DNA from: an uncultured Eubacteriales bacterium
Lineage (GTDB): Bacteria > Bacillota > Clostridia > Christensenellales > Aristaeellaceae
Direction of reading: 5' to 3'
NCBI GenBank assembly: GCA_902799045.1
Contig: CADBZH010000005.1
Span: 39,800-103,799, forward strand
DNA: 64,000 bases
Part shown: positions 50,429-57,900 of the stretch, piece after piece
How the letters are laid out: every line of letters starts with the position of its first letter
Position numbering within the stretch: position 1 is the first letter of the stretch
Translations under genes and position numbers: made by a program
The notes under the pieces: generated by a model
What the model saw: the letters and a program-made list of their open reading frames with translations, nothing else
Told to the model about the DNA's origin: nothing
The model's database searches: none

Positions 50429-51536
50429 CAACACCCGCGAGCCCCTGCTGAAGAAGCCCGGTGTGCAGACGCTGCTGGCCAGCCTGATCTGCATCCTGCT
50501 GGGCCTGCTGGTGGGCTACATCGCCCTGCTGATCATCAACCCCAGCGGCGCCACCGAGGCCATCGTCGGCGTCATCAAGAATTTCTGGGCCTACTCCAAG
50601 CCCGAGAAGCAGCTGAAGAACTTCGGTTGCACGCTGGTCACCACCGCTCCCCTGCTGATGTGCTCGCTGTCGGTGCTGTTCGCCTACAAGGTGGGCCTGT
50701 TCAACATCGGCGCCGCGGGCCAGTATGTGGCCGGGGCGGGCGCGAGCCTCTACTTCGCCCTGACGCTGCATATGCCCTGGTATGTGTGCCTGTTGGCCGC
50801 CATGCTGGCGGGCGCGCTCCTCGGCGCGATTTCCGGCTTCCTGAAGGCCTATCGCAACGTGAACGAGGTCATCAGCTGCATCATGCTGAACTGGATCTCG
50901 CTGTACCTGGTGAACACGCTCCTGGCCCCTGCGAAAAACCCCACCGGCAAGGACACCTTCACCGTTGCCTCTCAGAACGCGAGCGCCCTGCTGCCCACCC
51001 TGGGGCTGGACAACCTGCTGAACCAGAAGAACGTGACCATCGCCATTCCGCTGGCGATCCTGGTGTGCGTGGCCATCTGGGTGCTGCTGAACAAGACGGT
51101 GCAGGGCTATGCCTTCAGGGCGACGGGTCTGAACAAGAACGCCGCCAAGTACGCCGGCATGCAGGACAAGAACAACATCATCGTCTCCATGGCCATCGCC
51201 GGCGCGCTGGCGGGGCTGGGCGCGGCGATGCTGTACCTGTCCGACTTTGAGCAGTGGGCCGTCACCCAGGCCTCCGTTCCCGCCATGGGCTTCAACGGCA
51301 TCGCGGCGGCGTTCCTGGGCGGGCTGAACCCCATCGGCGCCATCTTCTCCAGCTACTTCATCCAGCACATCACCCGCGGCGGCGCGAACGTGGACATGAA
51401 CATGTACTGCGCGCAGATTTCCGACCTGATCTCGTCGGTCATCATCTATATGTGCAGCTTCGTGCTGTATATGAAGCTGTTTATGAACAAGCGGCTGGAC
51501 GAAAGGGCCCAGCACAAGAAGGGGGGCAATGCCTGA
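50418..51536 (+). CDS. Nucleoside-type ABC transporter permease 1
   Basis: A 372-residue permease of the NupP/YufP type with about ten membrane segments; LFNIGAAGQYVAGAGAS and ATGLNKNAAKYAGM are characteristic. The N-terminus (LLKKPGVQTLLASLICILLGLLVGYI) contains the extra segment seen in the larger of the two permeases. AGAGGAGG lies 8 bases before the ATG. The stop overlaps the next start (TGATG). Confidence 0.9.
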   Translation: MQANNTREPLLKKPGVQTLLASLICILLGLLVGYIALLIINPSGATEAIVGVIKNFWAYSKPEKQLKNFGCTLVTTAPLLMCSLSVLFAYKVGLFNIGAAGQYVAGAGASLYFALTLHMPWYVCLLAAMLAGALLGAISGFLKAYRNVNEVISCIMLNWISLYLVNTLLAPAKNPTGKDTFTVASQNASALLPTLGLDNLLNQKNVTIAIPLAILVCVAIWVLLNKTVQGYAFRATGLNKNAAKYAGMQDKNNIIVSMAIAGALAGLGAAMLYLSDFEQWAVTQASVPAMGFNGIAAAFLGGLNPIGAIFSSYFIQHITRGGANVDMNMYCAQISDLISSVIIYMCSFVLYMKLFMNKRLDERAQHKKGGNA

Positions 51537-52474
51537 TGCTGCTGCTTTTGCAATACACCCTGATCTTCACCTCGGTGCTGATGCTGGTGGCCTTGGGCGG
51601 CTGCTTCTCGGAGCATTCCGGCGTGATCAACATCGGCCTGGAGGGCATCATGGTATTCGGCGCGCTGGGCGGCGCGCTGGTGATGAAATACATGCCGGCG
51701 GACACCGCTCCCCTGGTCATGATCTGCATAACGGTGCTGGCCGCCATGCTCACCGGCATCCTCTATTCGCTGCTGCTGGCGGTGGCCGCCATCAACTTCA
51801 ACGCGGATCAGACGCTGGTGGGCACGGCCATGAACCTGCTGGGCACCGCCGCCGCCACCGTCATCGTGAAGGCCATCAACACCTCGGCGGATTCCTCCAA
51901 CCCCTCGTCTGAAATCATGTATGTCGGCCCGAAGAAGAGCTTCATCATCGCCGAAGGCACGGAGTTTTCCTGGTTCATGCTGCTGGCGCTGGCGCTGCTG
52001 ATCCTCTCCTATATCGTGTTGTACAAGACCAAGTTCGGCCTGCGGCTGATGGCCTGCGGCGAGCATCCCCAGGCGGCGGACAGCGTGGGCATCAACGTGT
52101 ACAGGATGCGCTATGCCGGCGTGATGATTTCCGGCCTGCTGGGCGGCCTCGGCGGCCTGGTGTATATCACGGCGGGCGTCTCCGCCTGGAAGTTTGAAAA
52201 CGGCGTGGCCGGCTTCGGCTTCCTGGCCCTGGCGGTCATGATCTTCGGCAGCTGGAAGCCCCAGCGCATCGCCCTGGCGGCGCTGCTGTTCGGCCTGTTC
52301 CGCTCGCTGTCCAACGTGTACACCGGCTTTGATTTCCTGAAGAACCTGAACCTGCCCAGCACGGTATACAACATGCTGCCCTACATCATCTCGCTGGTGG
52401 TGCTGGCGTTCTTCTCGAAGAACTCCGCCGCGCCGAAGGCCGAGGGCATCCCTTACGACAAGGGGTCGAGATAG
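51536..52474 (+). CDS. Nucleoside-type ABC transporter permease 2
   Basis: A 312-residue permease of the NupQ/YufQ type (MLLLLQYTLIFTSVLMLVALGGCFSEHSGVINIGLEGIMVFGAL, GLRLMACGEHPQAADSVGINV). It pairs with the gene before it. The ATG overlaps the previous stop by one base. It ends the operon, before a strong terminator. Confidence 0.9.
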   Translation: MLLLLQYTLIFTSVLMLVALGGCFSEHSGVINIGLEGIMVFGALGGALVMKYMPADTAPLVMICITVLAAMLTGILYSLLLAVAAINFNADQTLVGTAMNLLGTAAATVIVKAINTSADSSNPSSEIMYVGPKKSFIIAEGTEFSWFMLLALALLILSYIVLYKTKFGLRLMACGEHPQAADSVGINVYRMRYAGVMISGLLGGLGGLVYITAGVSAWKFENGVAGFGFLALAVMIFGSWKPQRIALAALLFGLFRSLSNVYTGFDFLKNLNLPSTVYNMLPYIISLVVLAFFSKNSAAPKAEGIPYDKGSR

Positions 52475-52488
52475 GCTCCCATTCCCGG

Positions 52489-52525
52489 GCAGGCCACGGC
52501 GCAACTCGCCGTGGCCTGCTTATTT
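52489..52525 (+). terminator. Intrinsic terminator of the nucleoside transporter operon
   Basis: GCAGGCCACGGCG (52489-52501), loop CAACT, CGCCGTGGCCTGC (52507-52519), then TTATTTAT. Confidence 0.9.
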
Positions 52526-52591
52526 ATCGCGCTGTCGTGACAATATTTGCGCTTTTCATTGAACCCCCTTTATTTTCCTTTCGCCATGTGC

Positions 52592-52597
52592 TATAAT
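52592..52597 (+). promoter_or_regulatory. -10 element of the mscL promoter
   Basis: TATAAT 47 bases before the ATG; the 17-base-distant -35 is TTTATT, a poor match. Confidence 0.5.
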
Positions 52598-52643
52598 AGC
52601 AGCGTGGTAAAATTTTCGTTTTTACGAAAGGGAGGCAATTCAA

Positions 52644-53030
52644 ATGGGAAAGATGCTTAAGGAATTCAAGGATTTCGCCATGAAGGGCAACGTCGTGGAT
52701 ATGGCCATCGGCGTCGTCATCGGCGGCGCGTTCGGCGCGATCGTCACCAGCGTGGTTGAAGACCTCATCACTCCGCTGATCGGCGCTATTTTCGGACAGC
52801 CCGATTTCTCCGGCATCATGGTCGGCCCCGTCGCGCTGGGCAATTTCATCAACGCCGTGGTCAACTTCCTGATCATCGCCCTGTGCCTGTTCGCCGTGGT
52901 GAAGGCCATCAACAAGATGAAGAAGCCCGCTCCGGCCGCCAAGCCCGCGCGCGTGTGCCCCTTCTGCAAGAGTGAGATCGCTGACGACGCGACCCGCTGC
53001 CCGCACTGCACCTCGGAGCTTTCGAAGTAA
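52644..53030 (+). CDS. mscL: Large-conductance mechanosensitive channel MscL with C-terminal zinc ribbon
   Basis: A 128-residue channel. The N-terminal helix and first membrane segment ([32 protein letters not shown]) and the second ([24 protein letters not shown]) match MscL, which opens on membrane stretch to release solutes. The usual C-terminal helical bundle is replaced by a Lys/Pro/Ala linker and a four-cysteine ribbon (CPFC at 105-108, CPHC at 119-122). GGGAGG lies before the ATG. Confidence 0.93.
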   Translation: MGKMLKEFKDFAMKGNVVDMAIGVVIGGAFGAIVTSVVEDLITPLIGAIFGQPDFSGIMVGPVALGNFINAVVNFLIIALCLFAVVKAINKMKKPAPAAKPARVCPFCKSEIADDATRCPHCTSELSK

Positions 53031-53089
53031 AGCCCGTTTTTCCGCAACCGTATCGGCGTCGATCTGCGATTGACGCCGATATTCCATGT

Positions 53090-53989
53090 ATGGATGTTTT
53101 TATGAAGAAGACGCTGCATGAAAAGCTGAATGTCCGCAAGGCGGCCCGCTTCGCGGTGATCATCAACGGCCTGCAAATTGCCGCGATGGTCTCCGTGCTG
53201 CTGTACGCCATCCTGCGCGCCAGCCCCGAGGGCCGGACCGTCGAGATCGCGGTCATCGCCGCGGCGCTGGCGATCGTTTCGTGGGGCGCGGTACTGGACA
53301 TTCGCGAGGCCCTGGGCGCGGGCAGGATCATCGAGCAGGCGAAGATGCTGGAGGAGGCCTACGGGCAGCTTGAAGCCCTGAACGGCACCCTGCGCAAGCA
53401 GCGGCACGACTTCATGAACCACCTGCAGGTGGTGTTTTCGCTGCTGGAGCTGAACGACCCGGCCGAGGCCATGAAGTACGTGGAGAACGTCTACGGCGAT
53501 ATCCAGAAGACCGGCAGCGTGCTCAAGACCGCCATACCCGCCGTGAACGCGCTGATCGCCGCCAAGCGCCAGGATTGCGCCGAGAAGGGCATCGCGCTGG
53601 ACATCGCCATCGCGTCCGCCTGGAAGGATCTACCCGTTCAGGGCTGGGAGATGTGCCGGGTGCTGGGCAATCTGATCGACAACGCCCGGGACGCGCTGAC
53701 GGAGGACACCGGAAACGCCCGCAAGCGCATCTGCCTGCGCGTCGACGAGACCCCCGGCACCTACGGCTTTTCCGTGGAGAACAACGGGCCGGCGATTCCA
53801 AAAGCCCTCCAGCGCAGCATCTTTCAGATGGGCTTCACCACCAAGAGCGACGGTCACGGCTCCGGGCTGAGCATCGTGGAGGACATCCTTCGCTCATACG
53901 GCGGCTCGATCCGCGTGGAATCCGACGAGGGGCGCACGGCCTTCATCGGCAGCATTCCCAAGCGCACAGGCGGATCGGACCGGGCATAA
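53090..53989 (+). CDS. Orphan Spo0B-like (RHDFxNHLQ) membrane histidine kinase
   Basis: A 299-residue kinase with two N-terminal membrane segments (FAVIINGLQIAAMVSVLLYAI and EIAVIAAALAIVSWGAVL), a coiled coil and the Spo0B/CitA-type box LRKQRHDFMNHLQVVFSLLE (H106). The ATPase domain is GHKL type (NLIDNARDAL, FTTKSDGHGSGLSIVEDIL). No response regulator is next to it. Such kinases often belong to citrate/dicarboxylate or sporulation signalling, but the target here cannot be told. ATG at 53090 or 53102 are both possible. Confidence 0.82.
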   Translation: MDVFMKKTLHEKLNVRKAARFAVIINGLQIAAMVSVLLYAILRASPEGRTVEIAVIAAALAIVSWGAVLDIREALGAGRIIEQAKMLEEAYGQLEALNGTLRKQRHDFMNHLQVVFSLLELNDPAEAMKYVENVYGDIQKTGSVLKTAIPAVNALIAAKRQDCAEKGIALDIAIASAWKDLPVQGWEMCRVLGNLIDNARDALTEDTGNARKRICLRVDETPGTYGFSVENNGPAIPKALQRSIFQMGFTTKSDGHGSGLSIVEDILRSYGGSIRVESDEGRTAFIGSIPKRTGGSDRA

Positions 53990-54010
53990 AACAGACCATG
54001 TTCTGTTTAG

Positions 54011-54050
54011 AACAGACCGAAGCCTTTTATAGACTTCGGTCTGTTTTTAT
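54011..54050 (+). terminator. Intrinsic terminator of the orphan kinase gene
   Basis: AACAGACCGAAG (54011-54022) pairs with CTTCGGTCTGTT (54034-54045), then TTTAT. It overlaps the end of the convergent dus gene by a few bases. Confidence 0.9.
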
Positions 54051-55021
54051 TGATTCCGGGCGAATTCCCGCAGAGCCGCGAGCACCGCTTCCCCGCTCTC
54101 CAGCGCGTTCACCGTCTCCCGGAAGCGGGAAGCGCCCCGCATGCCGTGGACATACCATGCGATGTGCTTTCGCATTTGCAGCACCGCCAGCTTTTCGCCG
54201 TAGAGCTGGCGCTCCAGCTCAAAGTGTCGCACGGCCATGCCCACGCGCTCATCCGGCGTCGGCGGATCAATGCGCTCACCCCGAAGGGAGGCGGCGATCT
54301 CCCGGAAGATCCAGGGGTTGCCCTGGGCCGCCCGGCCCACGACCACAGCGTCGCAACCGGTTTCGTCGATCATGCGCAGGGCGTCCGCGCCGCCGCGCAC
54401 GTCGCCGTTTCCAAAGACCGGTATGCTGACCGCCCGCTTCACCTCGGCAATCACCCGCCAGTCGGCCTCCCCGGCGTACTGCTGCATCCGGGTGCGGGCG
54501 TGCACGGTGATGGCGGACGCGCCATTCTCCTCGCAGATGCGCGCCACCTCCGCAGCGTTGATGTGCCCCTCGTCCCAGCCGGATCGTATCTTCGCGGTGA
54601 CGGGAAGGGGCGTGGCGTCCGCCAGCGCCCGCACGATGCGGCCGATTTGCGCCGGGTCGCGCATCATGGCGCTGCCCTCGCCGTTGCCGGTGATCTTCGG
54701 CGCGGGACAGCCGAAGTTGAGGTCAAAGAACTGGAAGCCCCTTCCCCACAGCCGCCGCGCGGCCTCGGCGATGGTTTCCGGGTCACTGCCGAACAGCTGC
54801 AGTCCCACGACGCCCTCGCCGGGAAGCCGGGCCAGCAGGTCATTCGCGGCGCGGTTTTTCCCGCCGGAGAACACCCAGCCCTTGGCGGAGAGCATCTCGC
54901 TGACGGCCCAGGCCGAGCCCTGCTCGTGGCAGAGCAGGCGCATCGCCGCGTCCGTCACACCCGCCATCGGGGCCAGGCCCGCGCCGTTCGCGGGCAGCAG
55001 TTCGTTGATTTGAAACGCCAT
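54047..55021 (-). CDS. dus: tRNA-dihydrouridine synthase
   Basis: A 324-residue flavoenzyme that reduces uridines of the tRNA D-loop. The TIM barrel shows LAPMAGVTDAAMRLLC, QLFGSDPETIAEAA, FDLNFGCPAPKITGNGEGSAMM (active Cys), VTAKIRSGWDE, AITVHARTRMQQYAG, PVFGNGDVRGGADAL and VVVGRAAQGNPWIF. The C-terminal helical domain is present. GGAGG lies before the ATG at 55021. It stands alone. Confidence 0.93.
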   Translation of the reverse strand: MAFQINELLPANGAGLAPMAGVTDAAMRLLCHEQGSAWAVSEMLSAKGWVFSGGKNRAANDLLARLPGEGVVGLQLFGSDPETIAEAARRLWGRGFQFFDLNFGCPAPKITGNGEGSAMMRDPAQIGRIVRALADATPLPVTAKIRSGWDEGHINAAEVARICEENGASAITVHARTRMQQYAGEADWRVIAEVKRAVSIPVFGNGDVRGGADALRMIDETGCDAVVVGRAAQGNPWIFREIAASLRGERIDPPTPDERVGMAVRHFELERQLYGEKLAVLQMRKHIAWYVHGMRGASRFRETVNALESGEAVLAALREFARNQ

Positions 55022-55119
55022 GACACGCCTCCGTGTTTCTGATCCCTGCCAGTATACCAATTCACGGGGGCGGTTGTCAAACGCTTGCATCAATTTCCAC
55101 TGCGAACGCATGAGCGACG

Positions 55120-55207
55120 TTTCAATGTCAATGGCATTGCCAATCTCCCTTGCAGGGGCGGCGTTGCGCAACCGTGTATTCATACCCCCGCAATACCATT
55201 TGTACCT
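55120..55207. repeat. Palindromic dispersed repeat, copy B
   Basis: Read as reverse complement it matches copy A at 12429: TACAAATGGTATTGC, GGTATGAATACA and GGTTG, the GGGGCGGCGTTGCG core, and GATTGGCAATGCC. It lies in the 319-base gap between dus and yqfC; no gene is seen there. Confidence 0.55.
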
Positions 55208-55241
55208 CATGCATTTGCCCCGCATCAATTTCCTGAACTGC

Positions 55242-55271
55242 TTGCATTTACCATGCACAATCGTGTATAAT
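55242..55271 (+). promoter_or_regulatory. Promoter before yqfC
   Basis: TTGCAT (55242-55247), 18 bases, TATAAT (55266-55271), about 70 bases before yqfC. In Bacillus the orthologs use sigma-E; I do not see a good sigma-E match here. Confidence 0.6.
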
Positions 55272-55340
55272 AAGATAGCATAGTTCTGTACCCGCCGCAT
55301 AAGGTGAAGGGAATGCCTTGCTGGAAGCGGAGGGATGGAC

Positions 55341-55676
55341 ATGAGAAATGCGCGAAGCGCGAGCGCCATGGCGCCGGCCCGACGGCCGCGGCGCGGCCAC
55401 AGGAGCCCGCCGGCGCTGGAATGGGTGGAGGACGCCGCCGGCCGGTGCGCCCGGGCGACCGTCGTCGGAAGCCGCAGCCTGCTGGTGGAGAACCACACGG
55501 GCATCCTGGAATTCTCGGACGAGCGCGTGCGGCTGGACACCGCCCGGGGGCCGATGCGCGTCACAGGAAACGGCCTGACGCTGCAGGACGTGCGTCCCGG
55601 CGCGCTGATCGTCCGCGGCAGCATCGCGCGGGTGGAGCTGCCCTGCCCGGGAGGTGACGCGCCCGATGAGGGGTGA
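55341..55676 (+). CDS. yqfC: Sporulation protein YqfC
   Basis: A 111-residue YabP/YqfC-family protein. After a basic N-terminus of about 30 residues the family domain follows: GSRSLLVENHTGILEFSDERVRL and MRVTGNGLTLQDVRPGALIVRGSIARVEL. It is made in the mother cell in Bacillus; the molecular function is unknown. The ATG at 55341 is 6 bases from GGAGGG; the ATG at 55335 touches that site. It overlaps yqfD by 11 bases. Confidence 0.88.
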   Translation: MRNARSASAMAPARRPRRGHRSPPALEWVEDAAGRCARATVVGSRSLLVENHTGILEFSDERVRLDTARGPMRVTGNGLTLQDVRPGALIVRGSIARVELPCPGGDAPDEG

Positions 55677-56838
55677 GTTCACCGTCCGCGTGGAGTGCCT
55701 GATGCCGGAAAAGCTGCTGGAGCGGGCGTTGGAAAAGGGCGCGCGGTTTTGCGAGGTGCGGCGGGAAGGCGCGCGCAGCCTGATCGTCGCCTGCGACGCC
55801 GCCAGCGCGGAAATCCTGCTGAACGCCTGCGACCGGTTTCACATCGACGCCCGGGTGCTCTCCCGCAGGGGCCGGAGCGCACTGAAGGGCTATCTGAAAA
55901 AGCGCGCGACGCTGCCGGTCGGGCTCTCGGTGTTCGCAGCGCTGTGCTGGCTGTTTCTGGGGCGGATCTGGCTGATCGACGCAACCTTCTCCGGGGAAGC
56001 CGCTTCCCTGGGCGACGCGAACGCGCTGCTTCAGGCCGCGAATGCCGCGGGCATCCATGCCGGCATCCCTCGCGACGTGGACCTGAACGCGCTGGAGCAG
56101 GCGCTGATGGCGGGCGCGGGCGATTACAGCTATGTGGGCGCACACCTTCGGGGCGTGCGGCTTCGCATCGAGGCCGTGCCGGAGGTGCCCGCGCCGCCGG
56201 TCTACGACGTAGCCGCGGCCCGCGACCTGGTGGCCGACCGGGACGGCATCGTGCTTTCCGCCACCGCGCGCAGCGGCGCGCTGTGCGTCGGGCCCGGGGA
56301 CGCCGTACGCCGGGGCCAGCTGCTGATCCGCGGCGAGGAGCAGGCGACGAAGGAGGAGACGCGACCCATCGCGGCGCTGGGCGAGGTGATCGTCCGCGCC
56401 TGGTTCGCCGGGGAGGCCTCGATGGCCGTCACCGAGCGAGTCGCCCGCCCCACGGGCGTCCAGAGCGCCGCCGCGTCCCTCGTGACGCCGTGGTTTCGCC
56501 TGCCGATCACCGAGGGCGAAAGCTTTGCCGACGAGGCGGCGACGACGGAGCTCCTGCCCGTCGGCGGGCTGTTCGTGCCGTTGGCGATCGAGCGCGTCAC
56601 CCGGCGACAGCTGGCCTTTGACGTCGTCTCGCGGGACATCGAAGCCCTCAGGGCGCGTCTCTCGCCGCTGGCCTTCGCCGACGCGGCGGCGCGGCTGGCC
56701 GCGGAGGGACCCGGAGAATATGAGATACGCTCGCGCTGGGTCGACTTCGCGCGCTCGGGCGACCGGCTCACGGCCCGCGCCGTGATCGAGATCAGCGCCG
56801 ACGCCGCGGTGACGCGGGAAGAACTGTACAGACATTGA
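55666..56838 (+). CDS. yqfD: Sporulation protein YqfD
   Basis: A 390-residue YqfD-family protein: an N-terminal domain (RVECLMPEKLLERALEKGARFCEVRR), one membrane segment (VGLSVFAALCWLFLGRIWLI, about residues 87-106), then a long extracytoplasmic domain. It pairs with YqfC in sporulation. The ATG at 55666 is 11 bases from GGGAGG; an in-frame GTG at 55654 overlaps that site and is less likely. Confidence 0.88.
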   Translation: MRGEFTVRVECLMPEKLLERALEKGARFCEVRREGARSLIVACDAASAEILLNACDRFHIDARVLSRRGRSALKGYLKKRATLPVGLSVFAALCWLFLGRIWLIDATFSGEAASLGDANALLQAANAAGIHAGIPRDVDLNALEQALMAGAGDYSYVGAHLRGVRLRIEAVPEVPAPPVYDVAAARDLVADRDGIVLSATARSGALCVGPGDAVRRGQLLIRGEEQATKEETRPIAALGEVIVRAWFAGEASMAVTERVARPTGVQSAAASLVTPWFRLPITEGESFADEAATTELLPVGGLFVPLAIERVTRRQLAFDVVSRDIEALRARLSPLAFADAAARLAAEGPGEYEIRSRWVDFARSGDRLTARAVIEISADAAVTREELYRH

Positions 56839-56859
56839 TTTACTGGGAGGCAGACCGAT

Positions 56860-57870
56860 TTGGAGCACACTTCTGAGACCTACACCGAGCGCATGAGCGT
56901 GGACGCGCCGGAGGAATTCATCGGCATGTTCGGCATCCGCGAGGAGAACATCCCCCTCTTCAAGGAGGAGCTGGGCGTGGAGATCTACGCCCACGGCGGG
57001 GAGATTACCCTCAGCGGCGACCCGGAGAAGGTGTCGCTGGCGCGGCAGACGCTGGAAAAGCTGGACGAGATCGTGCTGCGGGGCGAACCCGTGGACCGCA
57101 CGCGCATCCGCTACGCCATCGAGCTGGCCGCCGAAGGCAAGGCCGACCGCATCGGCGAGATCATGCGCGACGTGATCGCCATCACCTACCGGGGGCGCCA
57201 GGTGAAGTGCAAGACCCTGGGGCAGAAGCAGTATGTGGACGCCATCAAGAATAACACCGCCACCTTCGCCGTCGGCCCGGCCGGCACCGGCAAGACCTAC
57301 CTGGCCATCGCCATGGCCGTAGTGGCGCTGAAGAACAAGGAGATCGAGCGCATCATACTCACCCGCCCCGCCGTGGAGGCCGGCGAAAAGCTGGGCTTCC
57401 TGCCGGGCGACCTGGCCCAGAAGGTGGACCCGTACCTGCGGCCGCTGTATGACGCGCTGCACGAGATGCTGGGCATCGACGCCTACCAGCGGCTGCTGGA
57501 GCGCGGCGCGGTGGAGGTGGCCCCGCTGGCCTACATGCGCGGGCGCACGCTGAACGACGCCTTCATCATCCTGGACGAGGCGCAGAACACCACCAGCGAG
57601 CAGATGAAGATGTTCCTCACCCGCATGGGCATGGGCTCGAAGATGGTCATCACCGGCGATATCACCCAGATCGACCTGCCCGTCGGCAAGAAGTCCGGCC
57701 TGGTGGAGGCACTGGAGGTGCTGAAGGACGTGAAGGACATCGGCATCGTGCAGCTGAGCCACCGCGACGTGGTGCGCCACGAGCTGGTGCAGGCCATCGT
57801 GCGCGCCTATGAAAAGCACGCCCAGAAGAACGAGCGCAGCGAGCGCAGGCCCCGCGTGTTCCGCCCGTAG
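56860..57870 (+). CDS. phoH: PhoH-family ATPase/RNA-binding protein
   Basis: A 336-residue PhoH-like protein with an N-terminal KH-like region, then a P-loop ATPase: Walker [14 protein letters not shown] (about residue 141), [18 protein letters not shown], Walker [12 protein letters not shown] and [10 protein letters not shown]. It has been linked to RNA metabolism. In Firmicutes it precedes pgpH and ybeY, as here. The start is TTG at 56860, with GGGAGG 9 bases upstream. Confidence 0.93.
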   Translation: MEHTSETYTERMSVDAPEEFIGMFGIREENIPLFKEELGVEIYAHGGEITLSGDPEKVSLARQTLEKLDEIVLRGEPVDRTRIRYAIELAAEGKADRIGEIMRDVIAITYRGRQVKCKTLGQKQYVDAIKNNTATFAVGPAGTGKTYLAIAMAVVALKNKEIERIILTRPAVEAGEKLGFLPGDLAQKVDPYLRPLYDALHEMLGIDAYQRLLERGAVEVAPLAYMRGRTLNDAFIILDEAQNTTSEQMKMFLTRMGMGSKMVITGDITQIDLPVGKKSGLVEALEVLKDVKDIGIVQLSHRDVVRHELVQAIVRAYEKHAQKNERSERRPRVFRP

Positions 57871-57900
57871 GGTCCCGCCCGCAGAAGGGAGTTCTTTCCC

